This document shows positions 44,908 to 54,085 of a DNA stretch of 64,000 bases, piece by piece; within the stretch, counting starts at the first letter, position 1; each line of letters begins with the position of its first letter. The notes under the pieces are model-generated. The model ran no database searches and had not been told where the DNA came from. It saw only the letters and a program-made list of their open reading frames with translations. The position numbers were made by a program, and so were the translations under genes. The stretch lies in assembly GCF_010730575.1 (NCBI RefSeq), contig NZ_AP022614.1:3658001-3722000 (forward strand), read 5' to 3'. Origin of the DNA: Mycobacterium parmense. Lineage in GTDB: Bacteria; Actinomycetota; Actinomycetes; Mycobacteriales; Mycobacteriaceae.

Positions 44908-45711
44908 ATGGGTACTTTGGACGGGCGCGTGGCCCTGATCACCGGCGGGGCGCGCGGGCAGGGTCGTGCGCATGCGCTGGCGTTGGCGGGTGAAGGAGCC
45001 GACATCGTGGCCGCCGACGCCCCGGGGGCGATGAGCGGCCTGACCTATCCCCTCGGCACCGAGGACGACCTGCGGGAGACGGCGAAGCTCGTCGAAGCCC
45101 TGGGCCGGCGGTGCGTGCCGCTGGCTCTCGATGTCCGCGACGCGGCCGCGGTCGACGCCGCAGTCAAGCAGACCGTCGCCGACATGGGCAGCCTCGACAT
45201 CGTCGTGGCCAACGCCGGAGTCGTCAGCACCGGGCTACTGGAAGACGTCAGCGACACGACCTGGCAACAGCTGGTGGACACGAACCTGACCGGCGCATTC
45301 CACACCCTGCGGGCGGCCATACCGGTGATGCGCCGCCAGCGCTTCGGCAGGATCGTCGTGACCTCCTCGATGGGAGGTCGCATGGGAATCCCCGAGCTGG
45401 CCGCATACAACGCCACCAAGTGGGGCGTCATCGGCCTCGCGAAATCCGCCGCCCTGGAGGTCGCCAAGGAGGGCATCACGATCAACGTCGTCTGTCCCAC
45501 CACGACTCAAACCCCGATGGTGCAACCCCGCGGCGGCGATGACATACCCGACGACCTGGTGCGCCGGATGATGAAGGGCAATCCGATACCGCAGCCCTGG
45601 CTGCAGCCCGAGGACGTCAGCCGTGGGGTGTTGTATCTGGTCACCGATCCCGGGGTGATCACCGGAAGCGTCTTGGAGATCGGGCTCGGCGGCAGCGCGC
45701 GCATCCACTGA
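44908..45711 (+). CDS. SDR-family oxidoreductase (mycofactocin-coupled type)
   Basis: A 267-aa short-chain dehydrogenase. Cofactor motif TGGARGQGRAHALALAGEGA, then NAGV at about 105, catalytic Ser in VTSSMGG and Tyr/Lys in AAYNATKWG (about 166-171). An extra loop after the second strand (DAPGAMSGLTYPLGTEDDL) is typical of the subfamily whose nicotinamide stays bound and is re-oxidised through mycofactocin; the assignment rests on that insertion. Family substrates are alcohols or sterols; the one here is unknown. The hairpin at 45737-45753 follows, and an acyl-CoA dehydrogenase gene is next. Confidence 0.88.
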   Translation: MGTLDGRVALITGGARGQGRAHALALAGEGADIVAADAPGAMSGLTYPLGTEDDLRETAKLVEALGRRCVPLALDVRDAAAVDAAVKQTVADMGSLDIVVANAGVVSTGLLEDVSDTTWQQLVDTNLTGAFHTLRAAIPVMRRQRFGRIVVTSSMGGRMGIPELAAYNATKWGVIGLAKSAALEVAKEGITINVVCPTTTQTPMVQPRGGDDIPDDLVRRMMKGNPIPQPWLQPEDVSRGVLYLVTDPGVITGSVLEIGLGGSARIH

Positions 45712-45736
45712 TCGTCCGCTGAGCCTTCGCGAATTG

Positions 45737-45753
45737 CGCGGGAACCTCCCGCG
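45737..45753. terminator. GC-rich hairpin after the SDR gene
   Basis: Perfect 7-base stem CGCGGGA/TCCCGCG with an ACC loop, 26 bases after the SDR stop. No U-tract, as often in mycobacterial terminators. Confidence 0.5.
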
Positions 45754-45812
45754 ACCGCCGACGTAATGTCGTCACCAGCACGTCATGCGGGTACGTCGCG
45801 GAGGAGGGCCTG

Positions 45813-47609
45813 GTGAAATCGATGCTGCTGTCGCGCCGCGACCTGGATTTCCTGCTGTTCGAATGGCTGCGAGTCGACGAGCTGACCAAGCGAGAGCGCT
45901 TCGCCGAACACTCGCGGGAGACGTTCGACGCGGTGCTCGACCTGTGCGAGCAGCTGGCGACGCGCTACTTCGCGCCGCACAACAAGAAGAACGACGCCAA
46001 CGAGCCGACCTTCGACGGTGAGAAAGTGTCGCTGATCCCCGAGGTCAAGCAGGCCTGGGACGCCTTCGCGGAGGCAGACCTGATGGGGATGGCCCTCGAC
46101 GTGCGGCTGGGCGGCGCCCAGCTGCCCGCCGCGGTCGCGCAGGCCGGCATCGCCTGGTTCTACGCCGCGAACGTCAGCACCTCCGGATACCTCATGCTGA
46201 CGATGGCCAACGCCAACCTGCTGTCGCATTTCGGCAGCGACGACCAGATCGAGGCGTTCCTCAAGCCGATGCTCAGCGGACGGTTCTCCGGCACGATGGC
46301 GCTCTCCGAGACGCAGGCGGGCTCGTCGCTGGCGGACGTCCTGACCAGGGCCGAACCGCAGGACGACGGCACCTACCGGCTGTTCGGATCGAAGATGTGG
46401 ATCTCGGGAGCAGAACACGAGCTGACCGACAACATCGTCAACCTGGTGCTCGCGAAGATCCCCGGCGGACCGGCCGGCACGAAGGGCATCTCGTTGTTCA
46501 TCGTGCCGAAGTACCTTGTCGACGCCGACGGTTCGGTCGGCGAACGCAACGACGTGGTGCTGGCCGGCCTCAATCACAAGATGGGGCAGCGCGGGATCAC
46601 CAACACGGTGCTCAACTTCGGTGAAGGGGCCTTCACACCGGACGGAAAGGCCGGTGCCGTCGGCTATCTCGTCGGCGAGCCGCACCGCGGCATCACCTAC
46701 ATGTTCACGATGATGAACGAGGCGCGCCTCGGTGTCGGGATGGGCGCAGTGGCGCTCGGCTACACCGGCTACCTCAAGTCCGTCGAGTATGCGCGCCAGC
46801 GTCCTCAGGGCCGGCCGGTGACGGCCAAAGACCCGTCCGCCCCGCAGGTACCGATCATCGAACACGCCGATGTCAAGCGAATGTTGTTGGCGCAGAAGGC
46901 TTACGTCGAAGGTGGCATGGCGCTGCTGCTGTTCTGCGCGAGGCTGGTGGACATCTCGCACAGCGCGGAATCCGACGACGAGCGCGAACACGCCACGCTG
47001 CTGCTCGACATGCTGACGCCCGTCGGCAAGAGCTGGCCGTCGCAATGGTGCCTCGAGGCCAACAACATCGCCATCCAGGTGCACGGCGGCTACGGATACA
47101 CCCGCGAGTACGACGTCGAGCAGCACTATCGCGACAACCGCCTCAATCCCATCCACGAAGGTACGCACGGCATTCAGAGCCTCGACCTGCTGGGCCGCAA
47201 GGTGACCATGCGCGGCGGCGCGGGGCTCGCCGCCCTCGGCGAGGCGATCGGCCGAACCGTGACGGAGGCCGCCGCGCTGGGCGGCGAAACGGCCGAACAG
47301 GCAAGCGAACTCGGTGCGACGTGGCAGCGCCTGGTGTCGGTGACCGCGGCGATGTTCAGCTCGGGTGACGTCGAGGCGGCGCTGGCCAACAGTGTGATCT
47401 ATCTCGAGGCGTTCGGGCACGTCGTGGTGGCGTGGATCTGGCTGCAACAGGTGATGGCGGCGCACGGCCGCGACGGGGACTTCTACGACGGCAAGCGCCA
47501 GGCCGCCCGTTACTTCTACCGCTACGAGCTTCCAAAAACCGGACCTCAGCTCGACCTGCTCGAGCGCCTGGACCGCACCACCTTGCAGATGTGCGACCGC
47601 TGGTTCTGA
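45813..47609 (+). CDS. Acyl-CoA dehydrogenase, long form (FadE/DmdC-like)
   Basis: A 598-aa FAD enzyme introducing a 2,3-double bond into acyl-CoA. Conserved: MALSETQAGSSLADVLTRAE (flavin/substrate), KMWISGAEHELTDN, the C-terminal helical domain with VHGGYGYTREYDVEQHYRDN and the base region NPIHEGTHGIQSLDLLGRK. Length (about 200 more than ordinary FadE) and the extra C-terminal helical part match the DmdC-like subgroup. GTG 45813 is preceded by GGAGGAG. It lies 101 bases after the SDR gene, with a hairpin between. The acyl substrate is not defined by sequence. Confidence 0.9.
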   Translation: MKSMLLSRRDLDFLLFEWLRVDELTKRERFAEHSRETFDAVLDLCEQLATRYFAPHNKKNDANEPTFDGEKVSLIPEVKQAWDAFAEADLMGMALDVRLGGAQLPAAVAQAGIAWFYAANVSTSGYLMLTMANANLLSHFGSDDQIEAFLKPMLSGRFSGTMALSETQAGSSLADVLTRAEPQDDGTYRLFGSKMWISGAEHELTDNIVNLVLAKIPGGPAGTKGISLFIVPKYLVDADGSVGERNDVVLAGLNHKMGQRGITNTVLNFGEGAFTPDGKAGAVGYLVGEPHRGITYMFTMMNEARLGVGMGAVALGYTGYLKSVEYARQRPQGRPVTAKDPSAPQVPIIEHADVKRMLLAQKAYVEGGMALLLFCARLVDISHSAESDDEREHATLLLDMLTPVGKSWPSQWCLEANNIAIQVHGGYGYTREYDVEQHYRDNRLNPIHEGTHGIQSLDLLGRKVTMRGGAGLAALGEAIGRTVTEAAALGGETAEQASELGATWQRLVSVTAAMFSSGDVEAALANSVIYLEAFGHVVVAWIWLQQVMAAHGRDGDFYDGKRQAARYFYRYELPKTGPQLDLLERLDRTTLQMCDRWF

Positions 47610-47654
47610 GTCCCTACCGCCGGGCCGGCCTCCGCCGGCGTCGAGTGTGGGCCG

Positions 47655-47972
47655 TCAGTTCGTGAGCCACCGACTCACGCCCCCATGTCCAGAACACGTA
47701 CCGGTGTGATGGGTGCTGAAGGAGTAGTCGCCGTCTCGGCATTGCGCCGTAGCTCCGGGCGGCGGCCCGCTACCCACCAAACCCGGGGCACCGTTGGGTG
47801 GCAGCCCAGACGACGGGTCAGGAACGCACTGGCCACTCGAGTTTCGGTACATGCCCGCGCCGCAACTGGCCGACACAGTGGTCGGCCCGGGTGTCAAGAT
47901 AGCTGGGGCGGCAGCGAACGTCGTCGCCGCAATCGCTGACGCGACGACGACCACCCGGATCCGAACGCGCAT
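47655..47972 (-). CDS. Small secreted DUF3761-type protein
   Basis: A 105-aa exported protein. Signal peptide about 1-35 (RIRVVVVASAIAATTFAAA), then a mature part with four cysteines: CGAGMYRNSSGQC near 37 and AQCRDGDYSFSTHHTGTC near 78, ending with GHGGVSRWL, the DUF3761 signature. Function unknown. ATG 47972 with GGAG upstream. It converges on the acyl-CoA dehydrogenase gene. Confidence 0.8.
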   Translation of the reverse strand: MRVRIRVVVVASAIAATTFAAAPAILTPGPTTVSASCGAGMYRNSSGQCVPDPSSGLPPNGAPGLVGSGPPPGATAQCRDGDYSFSTHHTGTCSGHGGVSRWLTN

Positions 47973-48272
47973 TGGTCACTCCGCACAGACTGAAATATCG
48001 CAGTTCCGACGACCTCCCGACAGGCCGGTGGTGAGCATAAGGGTCGGCCGAAGCAGATGAGGCGGATTTGAAGAATTTCGCTCCGCCGCGCGGCATCGGC
48101 GCTCCTCGCACTTTGCCGAGACCTTGGCTCGGCCGCCGCGCCCGGCACGCGCCGCTGAGTTCAGGTTGAACTTCTTAACGCCCACATAACTTCAGCAGGA
48201 TCCCCATACAGGTTTCCCGGCGACGATCAGTTTGCGGCTCGCCGGCTGCGAACGTGTTCGGAGGCGTGGGTA
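47973..48272. other. 300-base intergenic region upstream of paralogue 4
   Basis: No convincing gene. Near the right side are TTGAAC (about 48166) and CATAAC (about 48185), a loose promoter-like pair, and GGAGG just before ATG 48273. The ACATAACTTC here resembles the ACATAAGTTC repeats upstream of paralogue 3 (inside the dcd end), which might be a shared element. Confidence 0.4.
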
Positions 48273-50150
48273 ATGGATATCGTGCTCGGGGTCTCGATGG
48301 CGCCAGATTCGGTTCACATGGTGCTGCTGCAAGGCGAAAACGCCGATGGCGCAACGATAGACGAGAGCGAGTTCACCGCCGACGCCGACGACGCGCCCAC
48401 CTTCAGCACCACCGATCGAGTGGTCGCGGCCATCGTCGGCACTCGCGACGACGCCGCCGGAGCCGGCCTCGAGCTGTCGTCGATCGGGGTGGCATGCGCC
48501 GACGAGAGCGAGGCCGCCGTACTGCGCGACGCGCTGGCCTCCCACAAGGTCGAGAACGTGATGCTCGTGTCCGGATTTCTTGCGGCGACGGCTTTGACGC
48601 AATTCACCGGAGCAGCAATGGGTTACGAGGACACCGCGGTGCTGTTCGTGGAGCCCGGCAAGGCGACATTGGCCATTGTCGAGACGTCCGACGGCTCCGT
48701 CGCCGACGTCTCGACGCGACAGTTGAATTACGGGCGGGCGGAGAACGCCACCGCGGAGTTGACCGACATGATCGCGGGGCTCGACGAGTCGCCGACGCGC
48801 CCTGGCGGACTGCTCGTGGTCGGCTCCGGCGTGAACATCGCCGCGATCAAGTCCGCCCTCGAGGGGGTGACGTCGCTGGCGGTGAGCACGCCCGAGGAGC
48901 CCGAAACGGCTCTGGCCCGCGGGGCGGCCCTGGCGTCCGCGAGCGCGCCGCTCTTTACGTCGTCGACGGTCGCGCTGGCTTACGCACATGACGCCGGCAC
49001 GGGCGCGCTACCGCAATACCTGAGCGTCACCGATGCGGAACTCGGCATCGACGACCTCGCCTACAGCGCCGTCGCCGACGACGAAGCCTGCGCCCCAACC
49101 GTTCTCATCGATACCGCAGACAAGGGCGAACCTCGGCGCCGACGGGTGTTGCTGCTGGGCAGTGCGGTGGCGGTGGCCGGAATCAGTGCTGCGCTGGCGC
49201 TGGAGGTGGCTTTCGGGGTCGGCCTGCGCGCTACGGTCGGCATGCTGCCCGCGCCCCTGCAGAACGTCATCGTCCCGGTCGAGCAGGCGCTCGCGCCCGC
49301 GCCGGGCCCGGTGGCTGCCACCAAGGCGATTGCGCCCAAGCCGTTGAGCGCGCCCGCCGCCGCACCAGCGCCGCCGCCAGCAGCCGCGGTGCCTGCCGCG
49401 CCGATTCCCGCCGCGCCGCCCCCCGTGGTGCCCGCGCCCGCGGCGCCGGCGCCCGTGGGCGTTCCGGTGGTGCCCGTTCCCGCGCGCGTTCCGGTGGTGC
49501 TGCCGCCGATAGCCCCCGCGGCGCCTCCCCCTCCGGCTCCGATCGTCATCCCGCCGGTAGCGCAACCGCCCGTGCCGCCGGTTCGTCGGCCCTATCCGCC
49601 GGTGAGCCCGCCCGTGGTCCTACCGCCGCACCCGTCACCGCCGGCGGCGCCACCGCCCGTCCACGTTCCACCGCCGCCGCCGCGCCGAACGCCGCCCGAC
49701 CAAGGACCGGGAACCAATCCCGGCGACGGGCACCCCGGCAATTCCGACGGCGGCGGAAAGGGAGGCAACGGACCGGCTAACAGCCCCGGTGTGAGCCACG
49801 GCACTCCCGGCGGCACGCCGCCGGAGGGGGACGGGACACATGGCGGCGGGCCGCTCGGCGGAGGCGCTGACGCCGGTGGAGGGAGCCACGCCGGCGGCGG
49901 CGCGCCACCCGCCGACACCGGGCCGGCCGGCGGGGGCGAAACACGAGGTGGCGGTGGGCCGATCGGTGGCGGCGCCGATTCCGGTGGAGGGAGCCACGTC
50001 GGCGGCGGCGAGACGTCAAGCGGCGGAGCCAGTTCGGGCGGTGGCGTGAGCTCCGGCGGCGGCAGCAGCAGCAGCGCCGGCGGCAGCAGCTCGGGCGGCG
50101 GCAGCAGTTCGGGCGGCGGCGCTGAGAGTGGCGGCGGCGGCCACCACTAG
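48273..50150 (+). CDS. DUF7159-like membrane protein, paralogue 4 (Pro then Gly/Ser tail)
   Basis: A 625-aa relative of the 35.6-40.9 kb array, 7 kb away and on the opposite strand. N-domain DIVLGVSMAPDSVHMVLLQGE, HKVENVMLVSGFLAATALTQ, AVLFVEPGKATLAIVETSDG, LVVGSGVNIAAIKSALEG; GEPRRRRVLLLG starts the helix (about 291-318). The tail is Pro/Ala-rich up to about residue 470, then Gly/Ser/Thr-rich (GGGADSGGGSHVGGG; SSSGGGSSSGGG) ending in HH. ATG 48273 with GGAGG upstream. Closest to paralogue 3 by eye in the N-domain (AAMGYE, AVLFVEP). Function unknown. Confidence 0.8.
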   Translation: MDIVLGVSMAPDSVHMVLLQGENADGATIDESEFTADADDAPTFSTTDRVVAAIVGTRDDAAGAGLELSSIGVACADESEAAVLRDALASHKVENVMLVSGFLAATALTQFTGAAMGYEDTAVLFVEPGKATLAIVETSDGSVADVSTRQLNYGRAENATAELTDMIAGLDESPTRPGGLLVVGSGVNIAAIKSALEGVTSLAVSTPEEPETALARGAALASASAPLFTSSTVALAYAHDAGTGALPQYLSVTDAELGIDDLAYSAVADDEACAPTVLIDTADKGEPRRRRVLLLGSAVAVAGISAALALEVAFGVGLRATVGMLPAPLQNVIVPVEQALAPAPGPVAATKAIAPKPLSAPAAAPAPPPAAAVPAAPIPAAPPPVVPAPAAPAPVGVPVVPVPARVPVVLPPIAPAAPPPPAPIVIPPVAQPPVPPVRRPYPPVSPPVVLPPHPSPPAAPPPVHVPPPPPRRTPPDQGPGTNPGDGHPGNSDGGGKGGNGPANSPGVSHGTPGGTPPEGDGTHGGGPLGGGADAGGGSHAGGGAPPADTGPAGGGETRGGGGPIGGGADSGGGSHVGGGETSSGGASSGGGVSSGGGSSSSAGGSSSGGGSSSGGGAESGGGGHH

Positions 50151-50190
50151 GTGAGCCGTGACAGCCCGACCGAGCCGACGCGGCCGGTCA

Positions 50191-50736
50191 CTACGTGAAC
50201 GCGGGCGCCAGAAAACGCCGCAGCACCTCGTCCTCGTCACGGTCGTCGGCGACGGGCCAGTACGCCAGCGACAGCACCACGCGCACGATCCACTGCGCCG
50301 CTTGCGGATCGTCGTCGGTGATTCCGGTGAGCTCGGCGGCGAGATGCCGCAGGACCGGCGAGGCGTGCAGTTCACCCAGATCCGGGGCGTTGCCCGGGCC
50401 GGGCATCAGCCGCCGCAGCGGGTCCGACCGTATCTCCCGGAGCGCCACGGTGACCGCGTTGATGACCCGCTCGGGGCCCGTGAGGCCGTCGACGGCCCGG
50501 CGGACCTTCTCGATGATCCCCGCCGACAGGCGGATCAGCACCGCGTCCCGGATCTGGGCCTTGCCGCCGGCGTAGCGGTAGATGGTTGCGCGCGAACAGT
50601 GCACGCGCGCGGCCAGGGTGTCGATGTCGAAGGCGTCCAGGCCCTCGTGCACCACGAGGTCGGTTGCGGCGGCGTAGATGCGATCGGCTGCCGCCGCGCG
50701 GCGGTCGCCACCCACCACCCAGTCGTCTCGAACCAA
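50191..50736 (-). CDS. TetR-family transcriptional regulator
   Basis: A 181-aa repressor-type protein: helix-turn-helix about residues 15-60 (RIYAAATDLVVHEGLDAFDI and SRATIYRYAGGKAQI), then a helical ligand-binding domain. The start is uncertain: TTG 50736 has GGGGGTG seven bases upstream; GTG 50733 and GTG 50718 are alternatives, and a longer reading from 50901 lacks family similarity. It is divergent from the P450 gene at 50926, about 190 bases apart, so it probably regulates it. AGTCGGACT (50757-50765) between them is a short palindrome and a candidate operator. Ligand unknown. Confidence 0.82.
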   Translation of the reverse strand: MVRDDWVVGGDRRAAAADRIYAAATDLVVHEGLDAFDIDTLAARVHCSRATIYRYAGGKAQIRDAVLIRLSAGIIEKVRRAVDGLTGPERVINAVTVALREIRSDPLRRLMPGPGNAPDLGELHASPVLRHLAAELTGITDDDPQAAQWIVRVVLSLAYWPVADDRDEDEVLRRFLAPAFT

Positions 50737-50925
50737 CGGTGTGCACCCCCGTGAGTAGTCGGACTTCCATCTTCTCAACCCTGAGACACAATGCGCCAGA
50801 CGTTCCAGCATTCGCGCAGGTTGCCGGCCGTCGTTGAGACCGCCGCTCCGCGAGGCGGGCGCAGCGTTTTGCAACTTTGCCGGAGTCGGTTGACGCGACA
50901 CGTCTTCGCCGCTCAGCGTGGAGAA

Positions 50926-52146
50926 ATGACGTCGCTAGATGGTGGCCTCGGCCTCGCGCTGTTCGACGATCGGTTCATCCAGGACCCCCACCCGTTGTAC
51001 GAGCAGATGCACCAGAGCGGGCACGTCCACCGCATCGGGGAGTCGGGCTTCTACGCGGTGAGCAGTTGGGACGCCGTCAACGAGGCGGTCGCGCGCTGCG
51101 CGGACTTCTCGTCGAACCTGACTGCGACCATGATGTATCAACCCGGCGGCGCGGTCACCACGTTCCAGGTCGGAGAGCTCGGTGGACCCACCCAGGCGTT
51201 GGCGACCGCCGACGAACCGGCACATTCGTTTCACCGCAAGATGCTGCTGCCGCAACTGGCAGCCAAGCGCATCCGCGGCTTCGAACCGTTCATCGCCGAC
51301 ACCGCCGCCCGCATCTGGGACGACCAGGCCGAGGCCGGGCGCATCGAATGGATGGGTGCGATGGCCAATCGGCTGCCCATGATGATCGTCGGGAGGATCA
51401 TCGGCGTGCCCGACGCCCACGTCGACAAGCTCATCCGGTGGGGTTATGCCGCCACCCAGGTGGTCGAAGGTCTGGTGACCCAAGCCCAGCTGGATGCGGC
51501 CGGTGTCGCGGTGATGGAGCTCGGCGGCTACATCGCCGAGCAGTTCCAGCGCGCGGTGAGCGACCCCGGGGACAATCTGCTGGGTGACCTCGCCACCGCC
51601 TGCGCCTCGGGCCGGCTCGACGACCTGCCCGCGCTGGCCATGATGATCACGCTCTTCAGTGCGGGCGGCGAGTCCACGGCCAGCCTGATCGGTTCGGCGG
51701 CTTGGGTTCTGGCGACCCAGCCCGAGATTCAGCACCAGCTGCGCGACCACCCCGAACTGCTCGGGCCGTTTCTCGAGGAGGTGCTGCGCTACGAGCCGCC
51801 CTTCCGCGGGCACTACCGGCACGTCGTCAACGACACCGAATTGTGCGGCGTCGAATTGCCGGCCGGCTCGCGACTGTTGCTGCTGTGGGGAGCGGCCAAT
51901 CGGGATCCGTCGCACTTCGACGATCCGCAGCGGTTTCTGCTCGACAGGCCGGCGGGCAAGGGACACATCACCTTTGGGAAGGGCATCCACTTCTGTGTCG
52001 GAGCCGCGCTCGCCCGCCTGGAGGCGACCATCGTGCTGGGCCTGCTCCTCGAACGTACGACGAACATCACCGCCACCGAGGTGGGAGCCTGGCTGCCCAG
52101 CCTGCTGGTGCGACGCCTGGAACGGCTGCGGCTCGCTTACCGGTGA
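50926..52146 (+). CDS. Cytochrome P450 (class I type)
   Basis: A 406-aa bacterial P450. I-helix segment FSAGGESTASL, K-helix EVLRYEPPFRG (ExxR) and haem loop FGKGIHFCVGAALARLEA with the Cys ligand. The usual I-helix Thr pair is represented by the single EST threonine, so proton delivery may differ slightly. ATG 50926 is preceded by GGAG; longer reading upstream is not conserved. Divergent from the TetR gene. Shorter and otherwise different from the P450 at 8697. Likely a soluble monooxygenase needing a ferredoxin partner; none is nearby. Confidence 0.88.
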   Translation: MTSLDGGLGLALFDDRFIQDPHPLYEQMHQSGHVHRIGESGFYAVSSWDAVNEAVARCADFSSNLTATMMYQPGGAVTTFQVGELGGPTQALATADEPAHSFHRKMLLPQLAAKRIRGFEPFIADTAARIWDDQAEAGRIEWMGAMANRLPMMIVGRIIGVPDAHVDKLIRWGYAATQVVEGLVTQAQLDAAGVAVMELGGYIAEQFQRAVSDPGDNLLGDLATACASGRLDDLPALAMMITLFSAGGESTASLIGSAAWVLATQPEIQHQLRDHPELLGPFLEEVLRYEPPFRGHYRHVVNDTELCGVELPAGSRLLLLWGAANRDPSHFDDPQRFLLDRPAGKGHITFGKGIHFCVGAALARLEATIVLGLLLERTTNITATEVGAWLPSLLVRRLERLRLAYR

Positions 52147-52247
52147 GGCTCCGCTGAAAAATAGTTGCTGCGCGGCGTTCTCCCGGGCGCTTTGATATAG
52201 GGTGCGGCGTCCAGAGGCGGGCGTTCACCAGTCGAAGGAGAAGAACT

Positions 52248-52592
52248 ATGGCGGCACACGGAACCTGCGGGCGGCTTTTGCGCACCGGGCTGTTGGGGGG
52301 CTCACTTCTGGCGGCCGGGGTCATCCTGGCCGGTCCGGCGGGCGCCGACGACGCCTCGTTCCTCAACGACATGCACAGCGCCGGCATCCACGCCGTCAAC
52401 GGCGGCGACCCGGAGCTGTTGCAGATGGGCAGGGACCTGTGCCAGCAGCTGTCGTGGGGCGCCTCTCCGCAACAGCTCGAGGGCCTGGCGATCCAACGCT
52501 CGGACGCCGACCAGGGGACCGGCGGCATCAACGGCCGGCAGGCCGCCGACGTCGTCATCTACACGATGCGCGATCTCTGCCCCACCGCGTAG
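52248..52592 (+). CDS. Secreted DUF732 protein
   Basis: A 114-aa exported protein: signal peptide about 1-33 (LLGGSLLAAGVILAGPAGA ending before DDASF), then the DUF732 domain (FLNDMHSAGIHAVNGGDPEL; MGRDLCQQLSWG) with Cys residues in DLCQQL and DLCPTA that can form a disulfide, and an AADVVIYTMRDLCP end. Function unknown. GAAGGAGAAG ribosome site precedes the ATG. Confidence 0.85.
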   Translation: MAAHGTCGRLLRTGLLGGSLLAAGVILAGPAGADDASFLNDMHSAGIHAVNGGDPELLQMGRDLCQQLSWGASPQQLEGLAIQRSDADQGTGGINGRQAADVVIYTMRDLCPTA

Positions 52593-52690
52593 CCGTCGGC
52601 CGCGTTGAGCCGGGATGAAGCTGAGCGTAGGCGGCTCGGGCGACCCCGGCATCCCGGTACCCGCGCGACGTTGTGGGCGATGATCGAGAC

Positions 52691-54085
52691 ATGACCCTGG
52701 TCGCCGGCATCGACTCGTCGACGCAATCCTGCAAGGTGAGGGTCTGCGACGCCGCCACCGGCCGGGTGGTCCGCGAGGGCCGGGCCGCCCACCCCGAAGG
52801 CACCGAAATCGATCCCGCGGCATGGGAATCGGCCGCGCTGGAGGCGATCGCGGCCGCGGGCGGCCTCGACGATGTCGACGCGGTCTCCGTCGCCGCGCAG
52901 CAGCACGGCATGGTGTGCCTCGACGCGGCCGGTCACGTGGTGCGGCCCGCGCTGTTGTGGAACGACGTGCGCTCGGCCGACGCGGCCCGGACCCTCGTCG
53001 GTGAACTCGGCGGCGCGCAGGCGTGGGCGCGGGCCGTCGGTGTCGTGCCGCTGGCCGCCATCACGGTGGCCAAGCTGCGCTGGCTGGCCGACCACGAGCC
53101 GGACCGCGCCGACCGCACGGCCGCCGTCTGCCTGCCACACGACTGGCTGACGTGGCGGCTGCGCGGCGAGACCGACATCGCGACGCTGACCACCGACCGC
53201 AGCGACGCCAGCGGCACCGGCTATTACGACGCCGCCGCCGGCGGCTACCGTGCCGACCTCGTGGAACTCGCCCTGCGCGGCCGCCGTCCAGAGTTACCCA
53301 CGGTGCTGGGCCCATCGGGTCAAACACGCGGTGGCGCACAGCTGTTCGGGGCCGGGCTCGGGGACAACGCCGCCGCGGCCCTCGGCCTCGACGCACAGCA
53401 GGGCGATGTGATCGTCTCGGTCGGGACTTCGGGCGTGGTGGCCGCCGTCACCGACGACCCGGTCCGCGACCATTCGGGATTGGTCGCGGGATTCGCCGAC
53501 GGCACGGGCCACCACCTGCCGCTGGTGTGCACCCTCAACGGCGCGCGGGTACTGGATGCCGCCGCGGCGATGCTGCGGGTTGGCCACGACGAGCTGTCCG
53601 GGCTCGCACTCTCCGCCCCGCCGGGCAGCGCGGGACTGGTCCTGGTGCCGTACCTCGATGGCGAGCGAACCCCCAACCGTCCCAACGCCTCCGGGGCACT
53701 GCACGGCCTGCGGGTGGCCAACGCGACGCCGGCCAACCTGGCCAGGGCGGCCGTGGAGGGCCTGCTGTGCGCGCTGGCCGACGGTCTCGCACAGCTGACC
53801 TCGTGCGGCGTCGTCGCGCGCCGGATACTGCTGATCGGCGGCGGCGCCCAATCGCGGGCGTTGCGGCGGATCGCGCCTGCGGTGTTCGGGATGCCGGTGC
53901 TGGCGCCCGCCCCGGCGGAGTACGTCGCGCGGGGCGCGGCCCGGCAGGCGGCGTGGGCGCTGAGCGGCTCGGCGCTACCGCCGGCCTGGGCTCCAACCGA
54001 AAGCCGCGAATACAACACGGACCCAACACCCGAAGTGGCGCAACGCTATGCGCAGGTGCGTGACCTCACCGAGGGCGGCCCCTAG
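52691..54085 (+). CDS. xylB: Xylulokinase (FGGY family)
   Basis: A 464-aa sugar kinase phosphorylating D-xylulose. FGGY N-domain begins [19 protein letters not shown] (phosphate site), QQHGMVCLD matches the substrate region and [15 protein letters not shown] follows; the C-domain has [15 protein letters not shown] and [20 protein letters not shown] (adenosine motif) with [10 protein letters not shown]. Asp in LNDxR-type position is present as WNDVR. ATG 52691 is preferred over GTG 52673. Ends overlapping the convergent PAP2-DAGK gene by four bases. No xylose transporter or isomerase is nearby. Confidence 0.88.
   Translation: MTLVAGIDSSTQSCKVRVCDAATGRVVREGRAAHPEGTEIDPAAWESAALEAIAAAGGLDDVDAVSVAAQQHGMVCLDAAGHVVRPALLWNDVRSADAARTLVGELGGAQAWARAVGVVPLAAITVAKLRWLADHEPDRADRTAAVCLPHDWLTWRLRGETDIATLTTDRSDASGTGYYDAAAGGYRADLVELALRGRRPELPTVLGPSGQTRGGAQLFGAGLGDNAAAALGLDAQQGDVIVSVGTSGVVAAVTDDPVRDHSGLVAGFADGTGHHLPLVCTLNGARVLDAAAAMLRVGHDELSGLALSAPPGSAGLVLVPYLDGERTPNRPNASGALHGLRVANATPANLARAAVEGLLCALADGLAQLTSCGVVARRILLIGGGAQSRALRRIAPAVFGMPVLAPAPAEYVARGAARQAAWALSGSALPPAWAPTESREYNTDPTPEVAQRYAQVRDLTEGGP

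Noticed and set aside
45783..47465. 560-codon minus-strand frame opposite the acyl-CoA dehydrogenase
   Set aside because: No motif; antisense of a strongly conserved enzyme.
50753..50762. Third copy of the LAL-cluster operator upstream of the TetR gene
   Set aside because: Only a 10-base partial match (GAGTAGTCGG) without the palindromic right half; kept as a remark only.
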